A stretch of DNA of 64,000 bases from Macrostomum hystrix (lineage: Eukaryota; Platyhelminthes; Macrostomidae). Below, one piece after another: positions 11,394 through 20,644 of this stretch; within the stretch, counting starts at the first letter, position 1, and the number at the start of each line of letters is the position of its first letter. Under the pieces are notes generated by a model. The model saw only the letters and a program-made list of their open reading frames with translations, had not been told where the DNA came from and searched no databases. The position numbers and the translations under genes are program-made. The stretch is taken from positions 124,001 to 188,000 of the forward strand of contig CATNEN010000037.1 in the NCBI GenBank assembly GCA_950097015.1, in the 5' to 3' direction.

Positions 11394-12236
11394 TCACTCC
11401 TCCATGATGGCGGGCAGGTCGTTGCGATTTTTGAAGAACGCATTCGCGTCTTGCTGGTTGGCATCCAGCATGAAGGTGTAGGTGGTCTCGCGTCGCCTAC
11501 TTCTGCTCACGTTGATTCGCCTCTCAGAGCGTAACTCTGGTCTTGGAAATTCGCAGCACACGCTGCCGCAGGTGTGTTCTTTGAAGAACTTTGTCATGCC
11601 AACCGGACCAATGTCCGTGGGTCCGAACTGACCTTGCTGTCTAGAGAGCACGGCTGGGTCGGTGAGCGTGTAACCAGTTGGAGTTCTCACGCCCTGAATG
11701 TCGCACACTAGTAATTTTCCGTTGGATTTCCAATAGGTGTAATGCGAGAATGCCGGTATGGCTGCAACGTCGTCACGTTCAAAGCCACCATTGCTGTTAA
11801 ACTTTTCATACTGACCCTCAATGAAGTCCTCGACCAGGATTTTGTCACCAACCTTAGCGTAGCTGGTCCCTTCAGGAATTCGTGTCACCGTGGCCATCTC
11901 AGGCACAATGAACATCAGAGGCTTACGAGAACTGCTGGCGTAGTCAGCGTTGAATGCTTCGGCAAACTCTCTGGCCTTCTGACTGGCTTTTACGTCAGGC
12001 ATGTAGTTTTCGTAGTTCCTGTTTATCTCTTCCTTAAACACCTTAGTCACGCACTTCTTGTTATTCAGCGGACCGTCGCCTTTGTAGACGCCCTTGAATG
12101 CGTGCCTACATGCGCCGCTATCGAAAGGATCCGATTCATACTCCACGATGTATTGAACACCGCCGATTTTGTAGTCCAATCTAGCTGTAGGCGTAATAGT
12201 TTCTTTCCTGCCGCTGCTGCTGTTGCTGTTTCCCAT
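11394..12236 (-). CDS. Small alpha-kinase (MHCK/eEF2K class), single exon
   Basis: A 280-residue protein that is little more than an alpha-kinase domain. Visible family motifs in order: GACRHAFKGVYKG (nucleotide-binding N-lobe), CVTKVFKEE with the probable ATP-contacting Lys, ILVEDFIEGQYEKFNSNGG, AFSHYTYWKSNGKLLVCDIQGV (matching the family's AFSHFTY...DLQGV), and QFGPTDIGPVGMTKFFKEHTCGSVC, the Gly-rich segment with the C-terminal H-x-C-x3-C zinc site. Alpha-kinases phosphorylate Ser/Thr, including eEF2 or myosin heavy chain, but no substrate can be assigned; the WD40, SEL1 or channel domains of better-known members are absent. The start MGNSNSSSGRK is a good N-myristoylation signal (Gly2, Ser6), suggesting membrane attachment. 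The ATG follows GTTCAGCA. The absence of introns is notable. Confidence 0.9.
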   Translation of the reverse strand: MGNSNSSSGRKETITPTARLDYKIGGVQYIVEYESDPFDSGACRHAFKGVYKGDGPLNNKKCVTKVFKEEINRNYENYMPDVKASQKAREFAEAFNADYASSSRKPLMFIVPEMATVTRIPEGTSYAKVGDKILVEDFIEGQYEKFNSNGGFERDDVAAIPAFSHYTYWKSNGKLLVCDIQGVRTPTGYTLTDPAVLSRQQGQFGPTDIGPVGMTKFFKEHTCGSVCCEFPRPELRSERRINVSRSRRRETTYTFMLDANQQDANAFFKNRNDLPAIMEE

Positions 12237-12727
12237 TGCTGAACTAACTAGATTACTTCACTAAGTAAGAAGCTGGAAGCTTGAGTTGTTTGAGTTTTTA
12301 TTCGTTCGTGGCGTCTAAAGTGGAACTTGGTCCTTCTTTGTATACGCGAGCACTTTTTAAATAATAAAGAACGAATGTAATTCACTGTACTCCTGCTGTT
12401 CTGTGTGCATTTCGGTCGAACAAACGTACACCTAGATTTTCATTTACTATTCTTTAACTTCTTATTTTCATTGTGTGTTTGAAATGCGCGGTGCTATTTT
12501 TATTCCTGACGCGATGCCTTTAGGGGAACTTCCACAAGTAGGGTGATACCGGTTCATTATCTTTTCAATGCTATCTACGCCAGTGTGTTCTAGTTTTAGT
12601 TAGACTATATAATTAAAAATGCTAGAAAATATTCAATAATGATTTTATCGGAAGCAATGATCTAGTTTTAACACTCGTACAAGCTGCACCCTGCGCCTGC
12701 ACCCGCAGATTTCTAATAACTAGATAA
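12237..12727. other. Shared upstream region of two divergent genes
   Basis: About 490 bp separate the divergent start codons of the alpha-kinase (-) and Bcl-2-like (+) genes. It is AT-rich with TATA-like runs (TTATATA-like at 12606-12612) but I cannot assign a specific regulatory site. It presumably holds both promoters. Confidence 0.45.
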
Positions 12728-13439
12728 ATGGCCGAGAGAAGAGCCGGAGATGATCGCAAGGACGCATATCAGAGGCGCCAGGTATTGGAGACAAGCGGAC
12801 CAATAGTGCCGCAGTTTGACGAACTTGACGCCGATGGCCAGCAAATGTTCGGCTTGTCTAACGCCCTTCTTAACTATAATATGCGGCAGATGCTTGCCGA
12901 TAGTGAGACTGTGCAGACTGTGCAAACTGCCACAGCCGAACTGGTCCACCCGCCTGAGTTAGTACTGACCGAATCGCCACTGACAGTCTTTGCTAACGCG
13001 GGCAGTTTTGGACATCAGTTGAGACAAATCTCCGATGATTTTCGTAATTCCCGATTTGCCAACGCTGCCAATGAGCTGGCTGACAGTATCAGACTGGACA
13101 GCGTCAACTATGACGGTTTTGTAAGCCAGCTGCGCGAACCTCTTCGACAAAGGTCCCAGCATTGAAGCCTTTGTTGCGCTGTTTCATTTCCTTGCTCGCC
13201 TACTCATGCGCTGCTACGCCGAGAACGGCCGAGCCGCGTTTGCCGAGATGTGCCGCTCCCTGCTGCGCTGGTTCCTGTTCTACCTGCTAGAGGAGCTGGT
13301 CAAATTTGCCGCCGATTTCATTCAGTCGCTGTCCGCAGCCGAGCGAAACCAGTTCATGCTGGGCTGCGCTGTCGGCGCCGGCGCCTGTGCCGTTTTCGCG
13401 CTATTGGGTTACTATGCTTACCGCAATTATCTGCGTTGA
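12728..13439 (+). CDS. Bcl-2 family protein with C-terminal membrane anchor; one apparent frameshift
   Basis: The reading frame runs 12728-13138 and resumes at 13140, skipping one C, giving about 236 residues. Before the shift is a BH3-like helix, LRQISDDFRNSRF (L-x-x-I-x-D-D). After the shift come LFDKGPSIEAFVALFHFLARLL, resembling the BH1 region (F-x-x-G-...-V-A-L-F-x-F), then WFLFYLLEELVKFAADFIQ near BH2, and a C-terminal hydrophobic segment FMLGCAVGAGACAVFALLGYYAY with basic end, typical of outer mitochondrial membrane anchors. Without the shift the frame ends 9 codons later, losing BH1 and the anchor. Whether it is pro- or anti-apoptotic cannot be told. The shift may be an assembly indel or real inactivation. 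A SINE lies about 95 bp downstream. Confidence 0.75.
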
Positions 13440-13533
13440 CGACTCATTCGAGGTCACCTGTGATTTGGTTTGATGAGGACTTCTAAATGTCGCTTAATTT
13501 GTGGTACCTCTGTTGGGTTTGGGGTTGGGTTCT

Positions 13534-13865
13534 GTAGAGGTTGTAGCCTTGTGGTTAGAGCGTCGGACTCACGACTTGAAGGTCGGGGGTTCGATTCCTG
13601 ACTACACTGAAACAATTTGTGTCCTTTAGCAAGACACTTAACTCTGCATTGCTTCAATTCACCCAGCTGTTAAATGGGTACCAGCATTAGCTGGGATAAT
13701 TGAAGGTGGGTGTGGCGTCCACCCAGTCCATAGACTGAACAGCTGTACGCAGCCTTCAGATGCGCCGCGCAATAGCTGCGGCTGTGCTGTCGGCTGCACA
13801 TCTGGCCCAATCGGACAGGTGTAATCAATAATTATTCATATTGAATTATTATTGATAATTGGGTT
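13534..13865 (+). mobile_element. SINE family 1 copy (tRNA-derived), nearly full length
   Basis: The head looks like a tRNA: GTAGCCTTGTGGTTAGAGCG (A box), anticodon-like arm, GGGGGTTCGATTCCTGACTA (B box). The body contains CCTTTAGCAAGACACTTAAC, CACCCAGCTGTTAAATGGGT, ACCAGCATTAGCTGGGATAA and CTGAACAGCTGTACGCAGCC, and the tail is AATAATTATTCATATTGAAT-type AT repeats. Three other copies occur at 16690-16912, 17541-17662 and 46912-47186. A true tRNA gene is excluded because of the imperfect acceptor stem and the long conserved body. Confidence 0.88.
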
Positions 13866-13904
13866 TCAAGACTTTTAAATGTGGCTTTTTTGTAGTTAAT
13901 AATA

Positions 13905-14262
13905 ATAATATTGCAGGAGTGCTGCGGGAAATGGCACATCATATAGTTACACTAGACCCGCAGCCAGCGACGACGCTATTCTGCCCATTCTACTGACTCC
14001 TGAGCACACACGCAAACAGATGCTGTACGCAGGCACACGCTCACACAGGTGTGTACATCTGCCCTGACTTTCTCATCGTCAGGCAGTGTACACTCTCACT
14101 GTACCTTGGAGGTTTGCCCTCAATGGCGTAAATTGCACGACAAGCCTCCAAGCCTTCTCTCCGAGGCTGCGCCCCAAATTAATGTGGCTTCCCCGCGGAA
14201 TCGAACTTAGGGACCTTGGTGCGAGAGGCAAACGCCTTAACCGCTCTGCCACTCACCCCCTC
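13905..14262 (-). mobile_element. SINE family 2 copy (tRNA Leu/Ser-like head)
   Basis: Read on the minus strand, the head is GAGTGGCAGAGCGGTTAAGG (A box), followed by GTTTGCCTCTCGCACCAAGG and AGTTCGATTCC (B box). The body has TTGGGGCGCAGCCTCGGAGA, the TCGTGCAATTTACG region, GTGTACACTGCCTGACGATG and CTCAGGAGTCAGTAGAATGG. The 3' tail is GCACTCCTGCAATATTATTA. Other copies are at 23015-23375, 25724-26045, 34640-34873 and 36676-37030. Confidence 0.88.
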
Positions 14263-14840
14263 TCGTTTGTCTTCACCTGTGATTTAGTTTGAAAACTTCC
14301 AAATGTGCTTGTAATGCTTTAAATGTCCTTTTTAGCTGTGTAAGTGAATCTCAGACTGATTGAAACTTTCAATAATTGTCTTGGTTACAAAATACTGTTG
14401 CCGTAATTGTTTTTTTGCTTGTTCGTTCAATCGTTTAAGCGAATCAATTATAAAATGTTATTTATTTGTAACTATACTCATAACAGTTTTTGCTAACCTA
14501 TATACTAACTTTTTATTTGAAGCCCTTTACAACTGCTCACTAACAAAATTTGCCAAATTATATTTTTAACAATATCCGACCATGTCGATTTTTTAATCGA
14601 AACATCGTGATTGCTGTATGTTGTTTATACCACTTTCTAACGTATTTTAGCTTTCTCTTATTCGATCCCGTTTATAACGCTGCCCAAAGTACACAATAAA
14701 TTTATTATTACTTTTTTGTTGACATAAAAATCTTCCACTCTTCATGACTACATTTTTTATGGCATTAATCCAATTTTAAATATTCAAATTTTACCGCTAA
14801 AATATATTTTATTTTGCCTATCCAAATCAAGAAAGAATAA
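14263..14840. other. AT-rich spacer
   Basis: Very AT-rich sequence between a SINE and a minisatellite. No gene, repeat or RNA gene was recognised. Confidence 0.5.
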
Positions 14841-14844
14841 AGAT

Positions 14845-15515
14845 CCTTATCCTAAAATCAAGATCCCTTATCCTAGAATCTAGATCCATATCCTAGAATC
14901 TAGATGCATATCCTAGAATCTAGATCCATATCCTAGAATCTAGATGCATATCCTAGAATCTAGATGCATATCCTAGAATCTAGATCCTTATCCTAGAATC
15001 TAGATCCCTTATCCTAGAATCTAGATGCATATCCTAGAATCTAGATCCATATCCTAGAATCTAGATCCCTTATCCTAGAATCTAGATCCATATCCTAGAA
15101 TCTAGATCCATATCCTAGAATCTAGATCCATATCCTAGAATCTAGATCCTTATCCTAGAATCTAGATCCATATCCTAGAATCTAGATCCCTATCCTAGAA
15201 TCTAGATCCTTATCCTAGAATCTAGATCCATATCCTAGAATCTAGATCCTTATCCTAGAATCTAGATCCATATCCTAGAATCTAGATCCTTATCCTAGAA
15301 TCTAGATCCATATCCTAGAATCTAGATCCATATCCTAGAATCTAGATTCTTATCCTAGAATCTAGATCCATATCCTAGAATCTAGAACCCTTATCCTAGA
15401 ATCTAGATCCCTTATCCTAGAATCTAGATCCATATCCTAGAATCTAGATCCTTATCCTAGAATCTAGATCCATATCCTAGAATCTAGATCCTTATCCTAG
15501 AATCAAGATCCCTAT
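14845..15515. repeat. 20-bp minisatellite upstream of the MCFD2-like gene
   Basis: About 33 copies of a 20-21-bp unit, TAGAATCTAGATCCATATCC, with CATA/CTTA/CCTTA variants. Each unit holds the palindrome TCTAGA, and CTAGAATCTAG is also nearly palindromic, so single strands could form cruciforms. It probably lies in a 5' UTR intron: an acceptor-like TCTTTTCCAG follows about 55 bp downstream. Confidence 0.95.
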
Positions 15516-15593
15516 CCTGAATCAAAATCAGTCCCAAGCCGCTAAGCTCTGCTCACAATGATCGTCTTTTCCAGCTGAGCTTCAGTAGCAGCA

Positions 15594-16025
15594 ATGTCGA
15601 CAGACCAGCAGCCGCAGGTTATTGTTCTTGCTATCGCCGTAGCCTTAGCCCTAGCCTTAACCCCGGTGAGCGGCCACTCGGATCCCATGGGAGTTCACAG
15701 CTCGGAGCACCTGGCTCACCACATGCGAGACTTTAGTCTGGGCGATTCGGTCGGCCCCGTGGATCAGCGCGAGCAGCAGGAGTACTATTATTTCAAGATG
15801 CACGATTTGGACAACAATGGCCGTTTGGACGGCGCCGAGCTGGTCAAATCGCTGCTGGACCATTCGGGGCGAGGCCACGAGGGCGAGGCGTCCGCTCCGT
15901 TGGGCGAGCACAATCTGGAGGCCACCGTGGATCAGATTCTGCGCGATGAGGACACGAACGGCGACGGCTACATCGACTACACTGAGTTCGTGGCTGCTCA
16001 ACGGCGCAATGCGGCGGGACTATAG
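15594..16025 (+). CDS. MCFD2: MCFD2-like EF-hand secretory protein
   Basis: A 143-residue protein. Residues 1-27 form a signal peptide (IVLAIAVALALALTPVSGHS). Two EF-hands follow: DLDNNGRLDGAEL at about 73-85 and DEDTNGDGYIDYTEF at about 120-134, the second with all canonical calcium ligands. The stretch EYYYFKMHDLDNNGRLDGAEL matches MCFD2's [20 protein letters not shown], and ILRDEDTNGDGYIDYTEFVAAQ matches [23 protein letters not shown]. In vertebrates MCFD2 binds the lectin LMAN1 in the ER-Golgi intermediate compartment and helps export of glycoprotein cargo; that role is inferred here. Length is close to the human 146. The ATG is 18 bp after a TTTTCCAG acceptor. A poly(A) signal AATAAA lies at about 16593. 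Confidence 0.88.
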   Translation: MSTDQQPQVIVLAIAVALALALTPVSGHSDPMGVHSSEHLAHHMRDFSLGDSVGPVDQREQQEYYYFKMHDLDNNGRLDGAELVKSLLDHSGRGHEGEASAPLGEHNLEATVDQILRDEDTNGDGYIDYTEFVAAQRRNAAGL

Positions 16026-16054
16026 TTAGCGAAATTGTGGGGATCTGGGTCCTG

Positions 16055-16210
16055 GGATCTGAGATGACTAATGGGATCTGAGATGCCTAATGGGATCTGA
16101 GATGCCTAATGGGATCTGAGATGCCTAATGGGATCTGAGATGCCTAATGGGATCTGAAATGCCTAATGGGATCTGAAATGCCTAATGGGATCTGAGATGC
16201 CTAATGGGAT
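16055..16210. repeat. 19-bp minisatellite in the MCFD2-like 3' UTR
   Basis: Eight copies of GGGATCTGAGATGCCTAAT (AAAT variants) starting about 30 bp after the stop codon and before the poly(A) signal at 16593, so it is probably transcribed into the 3' UTR. Confidence 0.93.
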
Positions 16211-16690
16211 TTTGTGCTTATATGGAACTGCGCCGAAATCCTGTCGTTCTTGCAGTTGCTTCCCCTACATTTCATTTACTCTTTCCTCTATTATGGCTAT
16301 AATATAAAGTATTATTTTTTATTTTCCTTTTTTCCCTCCTGAAGGTAGCAATTTAATCGTGCCAACACATTATATGCTTTCTCTAACAGTACTTAGCGGG
16401 TTGTTTTTTTTCTGCTACAAAGACTCGTGTTTTTGGCTAGTCTTTGTTCATTCGCGCATTGTGCTGCAACTGCAATATCTATTGTTTTACTCTTGCATGT
16501 TTCATCATTTTTGGTGCCTTTTAGTTAAAAACTTTCTTTCTGATCGACAGCTAGTTTTGTGTTGGGAGTGTCATTTTTAATTACGGTAGCTCAATAAATG
16601 TTATGTAAAGTAATAGGCCATTTTTGGTTCCGTTCTACTAGATTTTGAATAAGCGAACAATGGTCTTTTATTGTCTATAATTTATTCATT
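16210..16690. other. MCFD2-like 3' UTR remainder and AT-rich spacer
   Basis: AT-rich sequence with poly(A) signal near 16593 (CTCAATAAATG). No further gene seen. Confidence 0.55.
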
Positions 16691-16912
16691 TTAATAATTG
16701 ATAATTGATTACACCTGCCCCAATTTGGTCAGATGTGCAGCCGACAGCACAGCCGCAGCTATTGCGCGGCGCATCTGAAGGCTGCGTACAGCTGTTCAGT
16801 CTATGGACTGGGTGGACGCCACACCCACCTTCAATTATCCCAGCTAATGCTGGTACCCATTTAACAGCTGGGTGAATTGAAGCAATGCAGAGTTAAGTGT
16901 CTTGCTAAAGGA
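16690..16912 (-). mobile_element. SINE family 1 copy, head truncated
   Basis: Reverse complement of the family 1 body: GATGTGCAGCCGACAGCACA, AGGCTGCGTACAGCTGTTCA, AATGCTGGTACCCATTTAAC, then TTAAGTGTCTTGCTAAAGGA. The tRNA-like head is missing; the copy ends against the LTR-like repeat starting near 16,925, so one element inserted into or recombined with the other. Confidence 0.85.
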
Positions 16913-16924
16913 CTCTTCTGAAAC

Positions 16925-17440
16925 AATAATACACTAATCACCCCTATACAATAATTAGCACTGCGCCTCAGTGCGGCCTTGCCTAAACTTATCAGCATGT
17001 CACCCAAGTGTGCCTGCATCATCTCCGTCTTCGGACTCTTCGGTGGTCACCTACCTTTATTAAGACTGACTGCTGGACCTTCAAGGGCTTCAACAGGTCG
17101 AACTAGGCCACTATGGACACCCTGACGCGAATTTCTCCAATTATAATGATCGAGCCTAAATATTAGGCGCAGCTCAACCACAGGACACCATCGCCTAGTC
17201 TGTCAACCAATCAGTTTGTCACCACCCAACGCTGTTAGCATTCAGGCGCTGGCAAAACAGTTCTGAGGGGGGAATCTCCCCCTCCGTATAAAAACGGTCG
17301 GCAAAATGGCTTGGTAGTCCTACTGTTAAAAACAGTATGCAACTTTTCCTGGGTGCGGTATAAGTAAACTAGAGCCGAGCAACGTGCGCGGTGTACCTAT
17401 TTTCATAGTGACCCAATAAAGACAATTAAAGTTAAACTTC
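16925..17440 (+). mobile_element. LTR-like interspersed repeat, copy 1, with TATA box and poly(A) signal
   Basis: It shares about 430 bp of clear similarity with the inverted sequence at 19085-19545. Common blocks include GCTGGACCTTCAAGGGCT, AGCCTAAATATTAGGC, TCAACCACAGGACACCATCG and TCTGTCAACCAATCAGT. A TATA box lies in CCGTATAAAAACGGTCGGC at about 17287, and CCCAATAAAGACAATTAAAG (poly(A) signal) at about 17411. Promoter then poly(A) signal within a few hundred bases is the U3-R-U5 layout of a retroviral-type LTR, so a solo LTR is my reading. Ends and target duplications are not defined. Confidence 0.55.
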
Positions 17441-17540
17441 GACCAACGAACCAGATATTCGCCATGTACTCAGCTAACCGCTACCGACTGCGGGCTTACC
17501 TATAAGTCAGCTAATAAGTGAGTTGGTGAGCGGAGGATTG

Positions 17541-17662
17541 TAATTGTAGCCTTGGTTAGATCGTCGGGCTCACAACTCAAAATGTTGGGGTTCGATTGTC
17601 GACCACACAGAAAAAATTGTCCTTTAGCATTGCTTGAGTTCACCCAGCTGTAAAATGGGTAC
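17541..17662 (+). mobile_element. SINE family 1 fragment running into a minisatellite
   Basis: It has the tRNA-like head (TAGCCTTGGTTAGATCGTCG, GGGGTTCGATTGTCGACCAC) and the first part of the body up to AATGGGTACCAGCATTAGC, where the sequence turns into tandem copies of that last motif instead of continuing as the SINE. Confidence 0.85.
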
Positions 17663-17900
17663 CAGCATTAGCAGCAGGTACCAGCATTGGCAGCAGGTAC
17701 CAGCATTTGGCAGCAGGTACCAGCATTGGCAGCAGGTACCAGCATTAGCAGCAGGTACCAGCATTAGCAGCAGGTACCAGCATTGGCAGCAGGTACCAGC
17801 CTTGGCAGCAGGTACCAGCATTGGCAGCAGGTACCAGCATTAGCAGCAGGTACCAGCATTGGCAGCAGGTACCAGCATTGGCAGCAGGTACCAGCACAAA
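17655..17900. repeat. 19-bp minisatellite derived from the SINE family 1 body
   Basis: About 13 copies of GGTACCAGCATTGGCAGCA. The core GGTACCAGCATTAGC is identical to an internal segment of SINE family 1 (compare 13677-13691), and the array begins exactly where that segment occurs in the adjoining SINE fragment. Confidence 0.93.
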
Positions 17901-18239
17901 TCGAAAGTCGCACAAAATTGGTTAATCTCCATCCTTAATTGGTCAGTCAAGTTAAACCCATTTGGATTAGTCTTAGCATAAACCGAATCATAATCCCAAC
18001 CAATGGCGAAAATGTTAACCCCGTCGGACCTCAAATGCTCAGCAGAGTTAAATATACCCCCCCGAAAAAAAAATAATATAAAGCCTGAAGTTAGGAGCAT
18101 ATACATTTTTTGATTCCACAGTTCAGTCTCTTAGCGAGCTTATATTTAAATCCAAGCCGCTAATTCCGCACATAATTTCAATCAATCTAACGACTGTCAT
18201 TTCGAAACAGTCCGTCAAAACGAAACGCTGTCAAAAAAT
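17900..18239. other. Spacer between minisatellite and RPL28
   Basis: Moderately AT-rich with a poly-C/poly-A junction at 18056-18073 (ACCCCCCCGAAAAAAAAATA). It should include the RPL28 3' UTR on the minus strand. Nothing else recognised. Confidence 0.45.
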
Positions 18240-18632
18240 TTACTTGGCAACCGTTTTGCGCTGACCCTTCATGATGGCCGAGGCGCGACGCAGGGCGGCC
18301 AATTCCAGGTCGCGACGATAGCGCCGCTGGCGCAGGATCTTCTTGACGGCGCCGAGTACACCGCGCGGACCGCGACGCTGCAGTGGCACTCGTGAGTGAC
18401 TGCGGGCAGGGCGATTCGCCTGGCGTTGATTGCGCAGCACCAGTGTGACGCCAGATTTGCCAGTGGCCGGAGCTTCAATGCCGACTGTTTTGCGATGAAT
18501 AAGGCCATTGGAGTTGAAGCAGTGCCGATTCTTTAGATTTCCAGGCTCAGTTGAGAAGGCTTTACAGCCGCGCTTCACCAAGAAGCTGTTGTTGCGCTTG
18601 ATAAGCTCCCACTGCAGGTCGGCGCTGGCCAT
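18240..18632 (-). CDS. RPL28: 60S ribosomal protein L28 (eL28), single exon
   Basis: A 130-residue protein, slightly shorter than human L28 (137) because the basic C-terminal tail is short. Diagnostic stretches include LQWELIKRNNSFLVKRG, FSTEPGNLKNRHCFNSNGLI, HRKTVGIEAPATGKSGVTLV, and RYRRDLELAALRRASAIMKG. The start is the ATG in GAGCCATGGCC at 18632; the frame is open a little further upstream but without another ATG. It is a component of the large ribosomal subunit in metazoans. Confidence 0.95.
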   Translation of the reverse strand: MASADLQWELIKRNNSFLVKRGCKAFSTEPGNLKNRHCFNSNGLIHRKTVGIEAPATGKSGVTLVLRNQRQANRPARSHSRVPLQRRGPRGVLGAVKKILRQRRYRRDLELAALRRASAIMKGQRKTVAK

Positions 18633-19084
18633 GGCTCTGTTTTTGTGTCTTGTTTTCACTCGCTAATTAACTAATTAAAAGAGACTTGCGCCAAATCCAC
18701 TTGCTGAAATTATAACAAAAGCATATTTTTGAAGTTCACACTAATTAGTTTTTTGTTCTTTTCATGCTAAATAGAAATCCCTTTTAAATCAAAAGATATT
18801 TCAGTCCTTAGTTGATTCTATGTGACTTCAGTCTAATGCAACAAAAATGTGTGCCTTTTGTTCCACTTAATAACTTGAGAGAACACGCACACACAAAGTT
18901 GACTCATTGCATATAAAAGGTAAAAAAACAAAAAATGATATTTCACAATGATGCTATCAATCTCAAATCCAGTAAAATATTTAAAAAATATTTAAAACCA
19001 GTCTGTATTTCTATAAAACATAGATAATAAGAAAAATATTATTTTGCTATATAAATAATCATTATACCTCTTTAACAGTTGGAT

Positions 19085-19545
19085 TACTAAGCCAATTCTG
19101 ACCATTTTTATACTAAGTGGGAATTTCCCCTACCCAAATTTTTTTGGCAGTGCCTGAATGCCTGAAGCCTTAGGTGGTGACTGATTGGTTGACAGACTTG
19201 GCAATGGTGTCCTGTGGTTAAGCTATGCCTAATATTTAGGCTTTGCCAGTGAAATAGGATAAATTTGTATTAGGATGTCCACTGTGGCCTACTTCAATCA
19301 GTTGTAGCCTTGACTTGATCACTTGCTTGAACAATCACTTGAACAGTTGTACTTGTAGCCCTTGAAGGTCCAGCTGTCTGTCTAGATAAAGATGGGTGAC
19401 CAACAAAGACAGAGATGCTGCAGGCACATTTGGGTGACACAAGAATAAGTTTTGAAGGCCTAGCAATGCCACACTGAGGCAGAGTGCTAATTTGTATATT
19501 TTTGTGAATAAAATACTATTGTGCATATGGAAAATATTCAGACCT
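19085..19545 (-). mobile_element. LTR-like interspersed repeat, copy 2 (diverged)
   Basis: Inverted relative to copy 1. Read on the minus strand it shares AATTAGCACTCTGCCTCAGT, CACCCAAATGTGCCTGCAGC, GCTGGACCTTCAAGGGCT, GCCTAAATATTAGGC, TAACCACAGGACACCATTGC, and a TATA-like AGTATAAAAATGGTCAG at about 19,105. It is more AT-rich than copy 1, consistent with older age and C-to-T decay. The poly(A) end is not recognisable. Confidence 0.55.
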
Positions 19546-20377
19546 TTGGTCCCCCCTGGTAGTGTTATTGTTAAACCTTTCACTTTTATATATATTTCCA
19601 TGCCATATTATTTTATTTTTTATAATTAAAAGTTTTTTGTTAATAGGCAGACAAACTTGCAGTAAACAAAACAAACCCACAATGTATAAGGTTGTTTGGC
19701 ATTCCAAATCAATAGAATCTAAATTAGCAATTTTGCAATTTTATGATTGCCTCTATATTTTACTATTAGGCCAACTTGTAAAGTCAGGCAATGTTTCAAT
19801 TTGTTTCACAAAATTATTTTTCAAACTGATTTGAACTCACACAATCATTGTGATGTGTAATATGACATGGCAAGGGTCACAGACATATGCTGATGTAGCT
19901 TTGCAAGGTTTTAAATGCTGATGTAGATTTGGGGGATTAAGTTCTATAGATATATGCAGGCTGTGTGCTGGGGCTGCCGCTGGGATGACTGGCAAAATAT
20001 AGAATGTATCTTGATTCTCTTAACTGCTAATATTTCTCTATGTTTTAAAAGTTCAAGTAGTAGCTCATTACTACCCATTGTAATTTTCTTCTGAATTACT
20101 AATTAAATGACCATTTTTACTTGTTTCTGTTTGTTGTTCTTTGATTATTTCATTGTCTTTTGATATTCCATGATGAGGACTTGCAATCTCAAAAGGAAAA
20201 AAAATGCATAAAACAAAGTAAAACATTGGGCATAGTTCTAGTTTACTTTGTTTATTATTTCATAATTCTACTTTACTTTGGACTATATTAATTTGATGTA
20301 TTTGCTTACTCTTACCACAACCCTTTCAGCCATTATGGCTGGTTGCCCAGCTGCACCAACAGTTATTTGCCCTGCAA

Positions 20378-20644
20378 ATGAAATTGTTAATGCTTTTAAA
20401 CTATACTAAAAGAAACTTTGGAATTTGCAAGATGGTGGAAGCCAGTTGTGATGATTTCACTACCATGAAGTGGCTTGCGAAGCATCACCTGATTTCCTAC
20501 CAGGTAAGATGCACTCAATGTGACATAGACATGCATCTGCAATGCAGAAATGGAAGCATGTTTGTAGACGGCTATACCCTGTTTATTATCCTGTTTAAGA
20601 CCTCTAACCTGAAATTGATAGAAAAACTGGCTAAAATAATTTAA
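20378..20644 (+). pseudogene. Possible Merlin/IS1016-type transposase N-terminal fragment
   Basis: A frame around 20,450-20,570 reads MKWLAKHHLISYQVRCTQCD then IDMHLQCRNGSMFVDGYT. This resembles the zinc-ribbon start of animal Merlin/ISXO2-like transposases: a W-L-x-x-x-x-L-I helix, C-x-x-C with M-x-L nearby, then a D-G-x-x-W-R-C segment. Here the last W-R-C is replaced and the reading then leaves the pattern, and no DDE catalytic domain follows. It is best read as a decayed fragment. A chance open frame is the alternative. Confidence 0.45.

Noticed and set aside
13534-13610. Possible tRNA gene
   Set aside because: A and B boxes are present but the sequence continues into a conserved non-tRNA body shared with three other copies, which identifies a SINE.
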